The notes beneath the pieces were generated by a model. That model searched no databases. It was not told where the DNA came from and worked only from the letters and a program-made list of their open reading frames with translations. This document shows positions 1-6,603 of a DNA stretch of 6,744 bases, one piece after another. The translations under genes were made by a program, and so were the position numbers. The stretch comes from Deltaproteobacteria bacterium. GTDB taxonomy: Bacteria > Desulfobacterota > DSM-4660 > Desulfatiglandales > Desulfatiglandaceae. Location: contig JAGHDR010000393.1 in assembly GCA_021159825.1 (NCBI GenBank), forward strand, positions 1-6,744. The letters run 5' to 3'. Position 1 is the first letter of the stretch. Every line of letters begins with the position of its first letter.

Positions 1-683
1 ACTTGAAACCCACCGTCATTCTCATGGAAGATTCCCAACATTTCCGCCGGATGACCCACAGCCCCCTCGTGGTGGGTTTTGCCGTGCCCGGAAAAAATCT
101 TGTGGTCATCGATTACGCCGGAATCAGAAACCCCTTGCAATTTAGAAATATCCTGAAACATGAATTCTGCCACCTGCTCCTTCACGAACATGTGGACAAG
201 GTTCCCATTCCACGATGGTTTGACGAAGGCATTGCCCAGTGGACCAGTAATGGCGTAATGGATATTCTCCATGACCAAAAGGATGCCCTTTTGCCGAAAG
301 CCGCCTTTTCTGATCGCATCATCCCATTGGGAGCGCTGAATAAGGGGTTTCCCGGAAACCCAAATGCGTTGCGTCTGGCCTACGAAGAGAGCAGAAGTTT
401 CATTAACTACATCATCAGCACCCATGGAAAGCCGGGATTGCTTGAAATTCTCAGGTTGATGAAAAACGGTGTCACCCTGCGAAAGGCTGTTCTTCAGGCG
501 CTTGGCGCCCCCCTTTACAAAATTGAAAAAGACTGGCAATCATCCCTTAAACAGAATATTGCGTGGTTTGCCCATCTGAGCTATTATTTATACGAAATTC
601 TCTTTGCCTTGGGCGGGTTGATTGTGGTTTATGCCTTCATTAGAATATCGCGAAAAAAAAGAGCCTATATGGAAGAGGAATAG
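1..683 (+). CDS. Membrane-anchored zinc metalloprotease, peptidase MA-like (5' partial)
   Basis: This is the C-terminal part of a gluzincin-type zinc protease. The frame is open to the left edge, so the TTG at position 3 is probably not the real start and the N-terminus, perhaps with a signal peptide, is missing. Counting from that TTG, HEFCH at residues 53-57 is an HExxH motif giving two zinc-ligand histidines and the catalytic glutamate. WFDEGIAQW (72-80) supplies the usual third ligand, E75. Both fit the peptidase MA family. A hydrophobic stretch at about 193-214 looks like one membrane segment. It is followed by a basic run (RKKRA) and an acidic end, which suggests a periplasmic catalytic domain and a short cytoplasmic tail. 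The substrate is unknown. The stop codon is TAG at 681-683, and the next gene starts 99 bp later, so co-transcription is uncertain. I am confident it is a metalloprotease and less sure of the exact subfamily. Confidence 0.75.
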   Translation, partial: LKPTVILMEDSQHFRRMTHSPLVVGFAVPGKNLVVIDYAGIRNPLQFRNILKHEFCHLLLHEHVDKVPIPRWFDEGIAQWTSNGVMDILHDQKDALLPKAAFSDRIIPLGALNKGFPGNPNALRLAYEESRSFINYIISTHGKPGLLEILRLMKNGVTLRKAVLQALGAPLYKIEKDWQSSLKQNIAWFAHLSYYLYEILFALGGLIVVYAFIRISRKKRAYMEEE

Positions 684-782
684 CACATGAAAAGGTTTGG
701 TTGATATTTTCGCCCAGGTATGCCAAAGTCCCACATCGTGGTGAGTTTGCGGACAGATTTTCATTGAAAGGAACCAACAAGC

Positions 783-2786
783 ATGGATTTTCCTCTCTTA
801 TTTTCCCCCATCACCATTCAGAACATGGCGCTAAAAAACCGGATTGTCATGACCGCCATGCATCTGGGGTATACCCCGCAGGGGAAGGTTACCGACTCGC
901 TCGTTAATTTTTACGCCGAAAGAGCCAAAGGAGGCGTCGGCCTCGCCATTGTGGGGGGATGCCCCATCGATGAATTCGGGGGCATGGTGGGCATGATTGC
1001 CCTCTATGACGATCGTTTCATCCCCGGATTGAAGCGACTTACCGATGCGGTTAAAAACCACGGCGCCAAAATCGCTGCTCAGCTCTATCAGGCCGGACGG
1101 TATACCCATTCAGCCATGATCGGCGGCCGAAAACCGATTTCCGCTTCCGCCGTCCGTTCCAAACTGACGGGAGAAACCCCCAGGGCGCTGGCGCTTGAGG
1201 AAATTCCCGGCGTTCAGAACAAATTTACTGAAAGCGCCCTGCGGGCGCGGGAAGCGGGATTTGATGCCGTTGAAGTCCTGGGAAATGCCGGATACCTCAT
1301 CAGTCAGTTTCTTTCACCCATTACCAACCTTCGTGAGGACGAATACGGGGGCTCTTTTGAAAACCGCATGCGGTTCGGTATCGAAACCATTTCAAAAGTT
1401 CGAAAGGCCTTAGGCCCTGATTATCCGATCCTGCTGCGTATCGCCGGCAATGATTTCATGAAAGGGAGTAACACCAATCATGAGGCAAAAATATTTGCGG
1501 CGGAAGCCGAAAAGACGGGCATCGATCTCTTTAATGTCACGGGCGGCTGGCATGAAACGCGTGTGCCCCAGCTCACCATGGGTGTCCCCAGAAAAGCCTA
1601 CGTTTATCTGGCCAGAGGAATCCGTTCCGCTGTCTCGGGGCCGGTCATTTCCAGCAACCGCATCAATGATCCCAGAGACGCCGAAGAAGTCCTTCGAAGC
1701 GGCGGCGCAGACCTTGTAACCGTGGCCAGAGGGCTTCTGGCAGACCCTGATTTTCCCAACAAGGCCCGCACGGGGAAATCCCGTCTCATCTACCATTGTG
1801 TGGCATGCAACCAGGGATGTTTTGACGCCGTTTTTCAGGGTCGTCCCGTCACCTGCATGGTGAACCCGCGGGCGGGTCTCGAGGCCGAGCTGCAGATAAA
1901 ACCCGCGCCAAAATCCCGTAAAATAATCGTTATCGGCGGGGGTCCGGCCGGTATGACCCTGGCTTGTACCGCCAAAGACCGGGGTCACCATGTGATTCTC
2001 ATGGAGAAAAGTGACAGGCTGGGGGGCCAGATTCTTTTAAACCATTCAATCCCCGGACGTCAAGAGCTGGAGACAGCAGCCATCGACCTGATCCACAACC
2101 TTCGGGACAAGGGCGTGGAGACGATTATGGAAAAAACGGCAACACCGGACATCATCCGCCGGATGGCGCCGGATGTGGTGGTGGTGGCTACCGGTGCTCA
2201 ACCGGCAAAACCGAAAATCAAAGGCATCGATGGCGACAATGTAATTCAGGCCTGGGAACTGCTTGAAAAAAATACGGAAACAGGACAAAAGGTGGTGGTT
2301 CTCGGCGGAAACGCCGTGGGCCTCGAAACCGCCCTGTTTCTTGCAAATCAGGGAACCCTGTCTCCCGAAGTGCTTCACTTTCTCATGGTAAACCGCGCCG
2401 AAACACCCGAAACACTAACAACATTGCTCGACCGGGGAAGCAAACAGGTCACGGTGGTTGAAATGACCCAAAAAGCAGGCACCGATGTAGGGCTGACCAC
2501 CAAATGGACCCTTATGGGGGAATTGAAGCGCCTCGGCGTAAAAATTATAACGCAAACCGAAGCGGTGGAGATAACACCGGAAGGCCTTCAGGTGGAAGAT
2601 GAACAAGGCCCGGGATTTATCGCTGCGGATACCGTTGTGCTCGCAGCCGGATCAAAGGCGGAAAATGGCCTGGTCAAAGAATTGGAGGATCAGGCGCCTG
2701 AAATCCATGTGATCGGAGACGCCAAAAAACCGCGAAACGTGCCGGATGCCATTCGAGAAGGGTTTCAATTGGGGTTAACACTTTAA
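783..2786 (+). CDS. NADH:flavin oxidoreductase / 2,4-dienoyl-CoA or enoate reductase-like iron-sulfur flavoenzyme
   Basis: This 667-residue enzyme matches the three-part design of E. coli FadH and clostridial 2-enoate reductases. An N-terminal FMN-binding TIM barrel covers about residues 1-330. It is followed by a 4Fe-4S site with C339, C342, C346 and C358 (C-x2-C-x3-C-x11-C). An FAD domain has GGGPAG at 385-390, and an NAD(P)H domain has GGNAVG at 508-513. Y171 (GNAGYLISQF) and H257 (GGWHETR) align with the FadH proton-donor pair Tyr166 and His252. The family moves hydride from NAD(P)H through FAD, the cluster and FMN to an activated C=C bond. The likely substrate is an enoate or 2,4-dienoyl-CoA, but this cannot be fixed from sequence. 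Residues about 521-552 form an insert before the VTVVEM strand, at the place where FadH also has one. The ATG follows AAAGGA (767-772). The enzyme is expected to be cytoplasmic and oxygen-sensitive. I saw no convincing promoter or terminator. Confidence 0.9.
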   Translation: MDFPLLFSPITIQNMALKNRIVMTAMHLGYTPQGKVTDSLVNFYAERAKGGVGLAIVGGCPIDEFGGMVGMIALYDDRFIPGLKRLTDAVKNHGAKIAAQLYQAGRYTHSAMIGGRKPISASAVRSKLTGETPRALALEEIPGVQNKFTESALRAREAGFDAVEVLGNAGYLISQFLSPITNLREDEYGGSFENRMRFGIETISKVRKALGPDYPILLRIAGNDFMKGSNTNHEAKIFAAEAEKTGIDLFNVTGGWHETRVPQLTMGVPRKAYVYLARGIRSAVSGPVISSNRINDPRDAEEVLRSGGADLVTVARGLLADPDFPNKARTGKSRLIYHCVACNQGCFDAVFQGRPVTCMVNPRAGLEAELQIKPAPKSRKIIVIGGGPAGMTLACTAKDRGHHVILMEKSDRLGGQILLNHSIPGRQELETAAIDLIHNLRDKGVETIMEKTATPDIIRRMAPDVVVVATGAQPAKPKIKGIDGDNVIQAWELLEKNTETGQKVVVLGGNAVGLETALFLANQGTLSPEVLHFLMVNRAETPETLTTLLDRGSKQVTVVEMTQKAGTDVGLTTKWTLMGELKRLGVKIITQTEAVEITPEGLQVEDEQGPGFIAADTVVLAAGSKAENGLVKELEDQAPEIHVIGDAKKPRNVPDAIREGFQLGLTL

Positions 2787-2836
2787 GAGTGCCCATCCAC
2801 AAATGGCCAATTTGCCCAATTTCGGCGTCAGGCTCA

Positions 2837-2882
2837 AATTGTAATCCTCGAAATACTATAATGTATTTCTGCGGTTACAATT
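2837..2882. promoter_or_regulatory. 46-bp interrupted palindrome upstream of parA, candidate operator/promoter
   Basis: Two nested perfect inverted repeats share one centre. The outer arms are AATTGTAA (2837-2844) and TTACAATT (2875-2882). The inner arms are GAAATAC (2850-2856) and GTATTTC (2863-2869). The six bases between the inner arms, 2857-2862, are exactly TATAAT, the sigma-70 -10 consensus. No good -35 lies 17 bp upstream of that hexamer. An alternative pairing is TTGTAA (2839-2844) as a -35 with TGTATT (2862-2867) as a -10, 17 bp apart. The dyad ends 59 bp before the parA ATG. The symmetry is direct observation; a role as a repressor site over the parAB promoter is inference. It is not a canonical parS site. 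Confidence 0.5.
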
Positions 2883-2941
2883 ATCGCCTTCCTTGAACTC
2901 GAACAAATTTTCTCATTCGTGGACGGACACGAGTTAAAATT

Positions 2942-3712
2942 ATGGCCCAGGTCATTGCCATCTCCAATCAAAAAGGGGGGGTGGGGAAAACAACCACTGC
3001 TGTTAATCTTTCCGCCGCCATTGCTGCCGGTGAAAAAACATGTCTTCTGATTGATTGTGATCCTCAGGGGAATGCCACCACCGGATTGGGACTGGATATC
3101 AGCGAAATATCCCACGGCCTCTACGATGTTTTGATGGGAACTTCTTCCCTGGAAGATGCCATCACCCAAACCGAACTCCCCCACCTTCACCTTCTGGGTG
3201 CCACCCACGATCTCATCGGCGCCGAAGTGGAAATGGTTTCCATGACCGCCAAGGAATTTCTTTTGAGAAAACCCATTTCGGTACTTCGAAAACGCTATGA
3301 TTATATATTTCTCGATTGCCCCCCCTCACTCGGTTTTCTCACCATCAACGCCCTCACAGCATCAGCATCCGTCCTCGTGCCTCTTCAATGCGAGTATTAT
3401 GCACTGGAAGGATTGTCCAAACTGCTGACCACCGTAAAAGCCGTCAAGAAACGACTCAACCCCGTACTCAGGCGCGTCGATATTCTGCTGACCATGTATG
3501 ACAAACGCAATAACCTTTCCCGTCAAATCGAGCAGGAAGCCCGCGCGCTCTTCGATGAACGGGTGCTGAAAACGGTGATTCCTCGAAACGTCCGTCTGAG
3601 TGAGGCACCCAGTTACGGCAAACCCATCATCCTCTACGATATACGATCGCAGGGTGCCCAGGGTTACCTGTCGCTGGCGCGTGAAATCATTGAAAGAAAG
3701 AAGGCGCCATGA
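2942..3712 (+). CDS. parA: Chromosome partitioning ATPase ParA/Soj
   Basis: This is a 256-residue ParA/Soj-family ATPase. ATP-bound dimers bind DNA nonspecifically and, with ParB bound around parS, drive origin segregation. The deviant Walker A motif is KGGVGKTT (residues 11-18), with both the signature lysine K11 and K16. The A' motif is LIDCDPQGN, with catalytic-type D40. Walker B is FLDCPP, with D125. The C-terminal part has SEAPSYGKPI, typical of Soj. There is no N-terminal helix-turn-helix extension, so this is the short chromosomal type rather than the long plasmid type. An in-frame TGA at 2894-2896, with no ATG, GTG or TTG between it and 2942, fixes the start. The ribosome-binding site is weak (GGACGGA at about 2921-2927). 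The stop overlaps the parB start as ATGA, which indicates translational coupling. The gene probably heads a two-gene operon read from the region of the upstream dyad. Confidence 0.95.
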   Translation: MAQVIAISNQKGGVGKTTTAVNLSAAIAAGEKTCLLIDCDPQGNATTGLGLDISEISHGLYDVLMGTSSLEDAITQTELPHLHLLGATHDLIGAEVEMVSMTAKEFLLRKPISVLRKRYDYIFLDCPPSLGFLTINALTASASVLVPLQCEYYALEGLSKLLTTVKAVKKRLNPVLRRVDILLTMYDKRNNLSRQIEQEARALFDERVLKTVIPRNVRLSEAPSYGKPIILYDIRSQGAQGYLSLAREIIERKKAP

Positions 3713-4554
3713 CAAAACGAAATGCTCTGGGAAAAGGGTTATCGGCCCTGATTCCCGACGGTCACGATCTGGATGAAAAAGAAGAGCAGTTTTTTCTCTG
3801 CCCTGTCGCAGCCATTGAGCCCAATCCAAACCAGCCCCGGCAACGGTTCCTGGCCCATGAGCTGGATGAACTGACCGTTTCCGTTCGTGAAAAAGGGATA
3901 TTGACCCCCCTGCTGGTGAACAAGACCGAAGCCGGCTACCAGCTCATTGCGGGCGAAAGACGCTGGCGGGCCGCCCAGATGGCAGGGCTTGAACGGGTTC
4001 CTGTTGTGGTGAAGGACGTAACGCCCTCGGAGTCACTCGAACTGGCGCTCATCGAAAACATTCAGAGACAAGACCTCAACCCCATTGAAGAGGCCCTGGC
4101 CTGTAAAAAATTAATGGAAGACACCGCATCCACCCAGGAAATGTTGTCACGTCGGTTGGGCAAGGATCGATCCACCATCGCCAACCTGTTACGGCTGCTG
4201 AATCTGCCGACCGCCATTCAGCAGGACGTCATTGACAACCGCCTCAGTATGGGACACGCACGACTGCTGGCCGGTATAACGGAAAAAGACCCGCAACGGA
4301 TATTGCGGGATACCATTATCAAAAAAGGGTTGTCCGTACGGCAGGCCGAGGCCCTGGCCGGAAAACTTAAAAAGCCGCCCACACCCAAAAAAGTCCTATC
4401 CAAAGACGATCCCTATATTCAGTCGCTATCAGATAATCTCAAACGAAGCCTGGGGACCAAAGTGGAGATCAAAAAGGAAGGCAAACAGGGTCGGATTCTC
4501 TTGTATTTCTATTCCGATGACGAACTGGACCGATTGGTGGAATTCTTGACTTAA
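3709..4554 (+). CDS. parB: Chromosome partitioning protein ParB/Spo0J (CTP-dependent parS-binding clamp)
   Basis: This is a 281-residue chromosomal ParB. The N-terminal basic motif NALGKGLSALIP (5-16) is the peptide type that stimulates the ParA ATPase. The ParB/Srx-like nucleotide domain includes IEPNPNQPR (36-44), GERRWRA (82-88) and ENIQRQDLNPIEEA (116-129), the conserved CTP-binding and switching motifs. A helix-turn-helix at about 142-163 (TQEMLSRRLGKDRSTIANLL) and the following MGHARLL segment form the parS-reading domain. The region from about 225 to 281 is the C-terminal dimerisation domain. All expected domains are intact and the length is normal. The ATG overlaps the parA stop by 4 bp and is preceded by AAGG at 3701-3704. 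The stop at 4552-4554 is 3 bp from the stop of the convergent plsY, so the parB transcript must run into plsY antisense sequence unless it ends inside the gene. Confidence 0.95.
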   Translation: MTKRNALGKGLSALIPDGHDLDEKEEQFFLCPVAAIEPNPNQPRQRFLAHELDELTVSVREKGILTPLLVNKTEAGYQLIAGERRWRAAQMAGLERVPVVVKDVTPSESLELALIENIQRQDLNPIEEALACKKLMEDTASTQEMLSRRLGKDRSTIANLLRLLNLPTAIQQDVIDNRLSMGHARLLAGITEKDPQRILRDTIIKKGLSVRQAEALAGKLKKPPTPKKVLSKDDPYIQSLSDNLKRSLGTKVEIKKEGKQGRILLYFYSDDELDRLVEFLT

Positions 4555-4557
4555 GGG

Positions 4558-5172
4558 CTAATTTTTTCTCTGCTTCCACTTTCTTTCCTCGCCCCTGACC
4601 AGTCTCAATACGTTTTCGCCGTGCCTGAAATAGATAAGCACCGCCATGATAACTGATGCAAATACCACGGGTTTCGGTTGATGGAAAAGCGCCAGAAATA
4701 TGGGGATTGAACCTGCTGAAACCATGGATCCCAGGGATATGAAATCCCACTTCAACACAACCAGGAGAAAAACAAGAAGCCCCAGCACACAGGCAATGGG
4801 AGACAGGGCCAGATAAGTACCCAGGGCCGTGGCAACGCCCTTACCCCCCCGAAACCCCATGAAAATGGAAAACTGGTGCCCCAGCAGTGGACAAAGGCTG
4901 ACCACTGCCAGTGCCGTCTGGCTCGAAATGTCCCCTTTGAAGGAACAGGTGGAAAAAACAAGGATCGGAACCAAGCCTTTCAACACGTCGAGGGCCAACG
5001 TCAAAAGCCCCCATTTGAGTCCCAGCTCCCTGGCCACATTGGTGGCGCCGATATTCTTGCTTCCCCTTTGGGTAATATCGATTTGTGCCGCCATCCCGGC
5101 GATGATTTTTCCAAACGGTACTGCACCCAATAGATAGGCACCCAAGGCAAAATAAAGCGTTTGACTGAGCAT
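4558..5172 (-). CDS. plsY: Acyl-phosphate:glycerol-3-phosphate acyltransferase PlsY
   Basis: This is a 204-residue integral membrane enzyme that moves an acyl group from acyl-phosphate to glycerol-3-phosphate, making lysophosphatidic acid in the first committed step of bacterial phospholipid synthesis. All three PlsY motifs are visible: RGSKNIGATNVAR at 36-48, GHQFSIFMGFRGGKGVAT at 98-115 (with H99 and the glycine-rich GGKG), and HGENVLRLVRGEE at 184-196. Hydrophobic segments lie at about 4-25, 53-74, 86-105, 119-140, 148-163 and 168-182, and the C-terminus is basic (RKWKQRKN). K39 stands where many members have glycine (GSGN), which I read as ordinary variation. The start is supported by AAGGGAGG on the minus strand (5178-5185), 5 nt before the ATG. 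It is divergent from the DUF3842 gene and convergent with parB, so it is a single-gene unit as far as this window shows. Confidence 0.95.
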   Translation of the reverse strand: MLSQTLYFALGAYLLGAVPFGKIIAGMAAQIDITQRGSKNIGATNVARELGLKWGLLTLALDVLKGLVPILVFSTCSFKGDISSQTALAVVSLCPLLGHQFSIFMGFRGGKGVATALGTYLALSPIACVLGLLVFLLVVLKWDFISLGSMVSAGSIPIFLALFHQPKPVVFASVIMAVLIYFRHGENVLRLVRGEERKWKQRKN

Positions 5173-5318
5173 AAAGCCCTCCCTTATTTTTGTTTTCGGA
5201 ATTTCAGATCTTTACAATACCCACCGGCTCTGATAGATTTTCCCACATAAAATACCGACGTTTAGAATGGGATGCAACGCTTTTTTCACCCCAAGTGATC
5301 ATGCACGAGGTTGATACC
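5173..5318. promoter_or_regulatory. Divergent intergenic region between plsY and the DUF3842 gene
   Basis: This 146-bp spacer must hold the promoters for both flanking genes. For the rightward operon the best pair I can see is TTTACA (5211-5216) with TAGATT (5234-5239), 17 bp apart. For plsY the best minus-strand pair is TTGCAT (plus-strand 5272-5277) with TATTTT (plus-strand 5249-5254), also 17 bp apart. Both are only partial consensus matches and are tentative. The two would transcribe past each other, since the rightward -10 lies left of the leftward -10. The frame of the DUF3842 gene stays open back to a TTG at 5190, but I consider that extension noncoding. No clear operator dyad is visible. 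Confidence 0.3.
5307..5310 (+). promoter_or_regulatory. Ribosome-binding site deciding the GTG start of the DUF3842 gene
   Basis: GAGG at 5307-5310 sits 8 nt before the GTG at 5319, a normal Shine-Dalgarno spacing. It supports that GTG over the ATG at 5301 and the TTG at 5190, neither of which has a comparable purine-rich box in place. Confidence 0.5.
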
Positions 5319-5747
5319 GTGAGACTGATGGTTTTGGATGGACAGGGAGGCGGCATCGGCGCCACCCTGATTAAGGGGCTCAGAGCTTCCCTGGGCGTCG
5401 ATCTGGAAATCCTGGCGCTGGGAACCAATTCCATTGCTACCTCCAGGATGATGAAGGCCGGCGCCAATCGGGGCGGATCGGGAGAAAATGCCATTGTTCG
5501 CACCAGTCACGGGGTCGATGTGATTATCGGGCCTGTCTCCATTTTAATGGCCAATGCCATGATGGGAGAACTGACCCCAAAAATGGCAACCGCCGTCAGC
5601 TCGAGCCCGGCCAGAAAAATTCTGATTCCCCTTACCCAGGAGCGCGTCAGGATCGTGGGCATTTCCAGGGAACCCCTGCCTCACCTGGTAAACCAGGCAG
5701 TCAAAATAGTAGAAGAGATCGTACAGGAGATGGATAAACATGTGTGA
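5319..5747 (+). CDS. DUF3842 family protein, function unknown
   Basis: From the GTG this is a 142-residue protein beginning MRLMVLDGQGGGIGATLI. I recognise this N-terminus as the DUF3842 family, which is about this long. DGQGGGIG (7-14) is a glycine-rich turn after a first beta strand, resembling a nucleotide or phosphate-binding loop, but it is not a Walker A motif. Other conserved-looking blocks are ALGTNSIAT (33-41), AGANRGGSGENA (47-58) and IGPVSILMANAMMGE (70-84). There is no signal peptide or obvious membrane anchor, so it is probably cytoplasmic. The frame is open to a TTG at 5190, which would add 43 residues, but those look unlike the family start and overlap the plsY promoter region. 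Its 3' end overlaps the CooT gene by 8 bp, implying coupled translation and a linked role, perhaps in nickel handling. That role is inference only. Confidence 0.75.
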   Translation: MRLMVLDGQGGGIGATLIKGLRASLGVDLEILALGTNSIATSRMMKAGANRGGSGENAIVRTSHGVDVIIGPVSILMANAMMGELTPKMATAVSSSPARKILIPLTQERVRIVGISREPLPHLVNQAVKIVEEIVQEMDKHV

Positions 5748-5928
5748 ATCAATAGCCTATATTTTAAAAAATGGAGAGGAAGAACTGTTTTTCGAGGATG
5801 TGGATGCTCTGGAAAACAGGAATAATGAGATAAAACTGGTCAATATTTTCGGTGAGACCAAAAATATCCGTGCAAAAATCAAACAGTTTTCACTGGTAGA
5901 GCATAAAATTCTTCTGGAACCCTGTTAA
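5740..5928 (+). CDS. cooT: CooT family nickel-binding protein
   Basis: This 62-residue protein matches the CooT family in length and pattern. It starts MCESIAY, with the invariant second-position cysteine that in Rhodospirillum rubrum CooT is required for nickel binding by the dimer. It continues with the usual EDVDALE, a VNIFGETKNIRAKIKQF segment and a final LVEHKILLEP strand, predicting a small all-beta fold. In R. rubrum cooT lies in cooCTJ and helps supply nickel to CO dehydrogenase. No cooS, cooC or cooJ gene is in this window, so the client enzyme is unknown. A second cysteine (C62) ends the protein; its role is unclear. The gene overlaps DUF3842 by 8 bp and has AGGAG at 5725-5729, 10 nt before the ATG. 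The gene symbol reflects the family and does not prove the same function. Confidence 0.8.
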   Translation: MCESIAYILKNGEEELFFEDVDALENRNNEIKLVNIFGETKNIRAKIKQFSLVEHKILLEPC

Positions 5929-5963
5929 TACCAACCCCGGAAACGTCACCAAATTAGATCTAA

Positions 5964-5969
5964 GAGAGG
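5964..5969 (+). promoter_or_regulatory. Ribosome-binding site deciding the hydrolase start
   Basis: GAGAGG is only 1 nt from the ATG at 5971 but 7 nt from the in-frame ATG at 5977. The spacing favours the second ATG as the true start, removing two residues. Confidence 0.6.
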
Positions 5970-5976
5970 CATGAAC

Positions 5977-6603
5977 ATGATAGAGTCCTTTTCAAAAAAA
6001 ATTCACTGGCTGGGACACGATGGGTTTCGAATGGACAGCGAAAAAATCATCTATTTTGACCCCTATCAGATTGATACCGGCCCCTTGGCTGACCTGATCC
6101 TCATATCCCATGACCATTTCGATCACTGTTCACCTGAAGATGTGGCCAAAATTCAGGGACCGGAGACGATTATTGTCACCGAAAAAGATTCGGCTGAAAA
6201 ACTCACCGGGGATGTGAGGATCTTAAAACCGGGAGAGACCCTGAGCCTGGATGGTGTAACAATTCAGGGCGTGCCTTCCTACAACACCGATAAGGATTTT
6301 CACCCGAGAAAAAACGGATGGCTGGGATTTTTGGTTGAGGTATCGGGCATCAGGATATATCATGCGGGGGATACGGATTATATCCCGGAGATGAGAGATC
6401 TGAAAGTCGATATTGCCCTCCTGCCGGTGTCGGGCGCCTATGTCATGACGGCGGAGCAGGCCGTTAAAGCAGCACTCGCCATTGGGCCGGGTCTCGCCAT
6501 TCCCATGCACTATGGCGCCATTGTGGGCAGTAAGCAAGATGCCCTGGACTTCAAGAACGCCCTGGACGGCAAGGTGGATGTGCTGATCCTTGAAAAAATA
6601 TAA
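5977..6603 (+). CDS. UlaG-like metallo-beta-lactamase-fold metal-dependent hydrolase
   Basis: This is a 208-residue cytoplasmic hydrolase of the metallo-beta-lactamase fold, in the UlaG-like group that includes L-ascorbate-6-phosphate lactonase and many uncharacterised members. HDHFDH at 45-50 is the HxHxDH metal motif. HAGDTD (129-134) gives the metal-bridging aspartate D132, and PMHYG provides a late histidine ligand, H178. FDPY (27-30) after the first strands is typical of the group. The length is normal and there is no signal peptide. I start it at the second ATG because of the ribosome-binding site spacing; an alternative start at 5971 adds two residues. It sits 48 bp after CooT and 38 bp before transketolase on the same strand, which suggests an operon. 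The substrate is unknown. A sugar-phosphate lactone would fit both UlaG and the transketolase neighbour, but this is speculation. Confidence 0.85.
   Translation: MIESFSKKIHWLGHDGFRMDSEKIIYFDPYQIDTGPLADLILISHDHFDHCSPEDVAKIQGPETIIVTEKDSAEKLTGDVRILKPGETLSLDGVTIQGVPSYNTDKDFHPRKNGWLGFLVEVSGIRIYHAGDTDYIPEMRDLKVDIALLPVSGAYVMTAEQAVKAALAIGPGLAIPMHYGAIVGSKQDALDFKNALDGKVDVLILEKI

Noticed and set aside
701..907. Small plus-strand open frame overlapping the flavoenzyme start
   Set aside because: It runs out of frame into the enzyme gene, has no good ribosome-binding site, and shows no family resemblance.
1410..1991. Long minus-strand open frame opposite the flavoenzyme gene
   Set aside because: It lies fully within a well-supported plus-strand gene and its translation shows no recognisable domain; it is a shadow frame.
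2282..2460. Insert in the NAD(P)H domain of the flavoenzyme as a novel fusion
   Set aside because: E. coli FadH carries an insert at the same place before the conserved strand, so this is family variation and not a new domain.
2787..2836. Possible terminator after the flavoenzyme gene
   Set aside because: The region has a small direct repeat (CCAATTTGCCCAATTT) but no stable stem followed by a T-run.
3877..3897. parS-like sequence inside parB (TTTC followed after five bases by GTGAAA)
   Set aside because: The half-sites have the wrong spacing and the left one is incomplete compared with TTTCACGTGAAA; it is probably ordinary coding sequence.
5684..5697. Short hairpin CCTGGT-AA-ACCAGG near the end of the DUF3842 gene
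   Set aside because: The 6-bp arms with a 2-base loop lie wholly in conserved-frame coding sequence, and there is no U-tract or gene boundary nearby.
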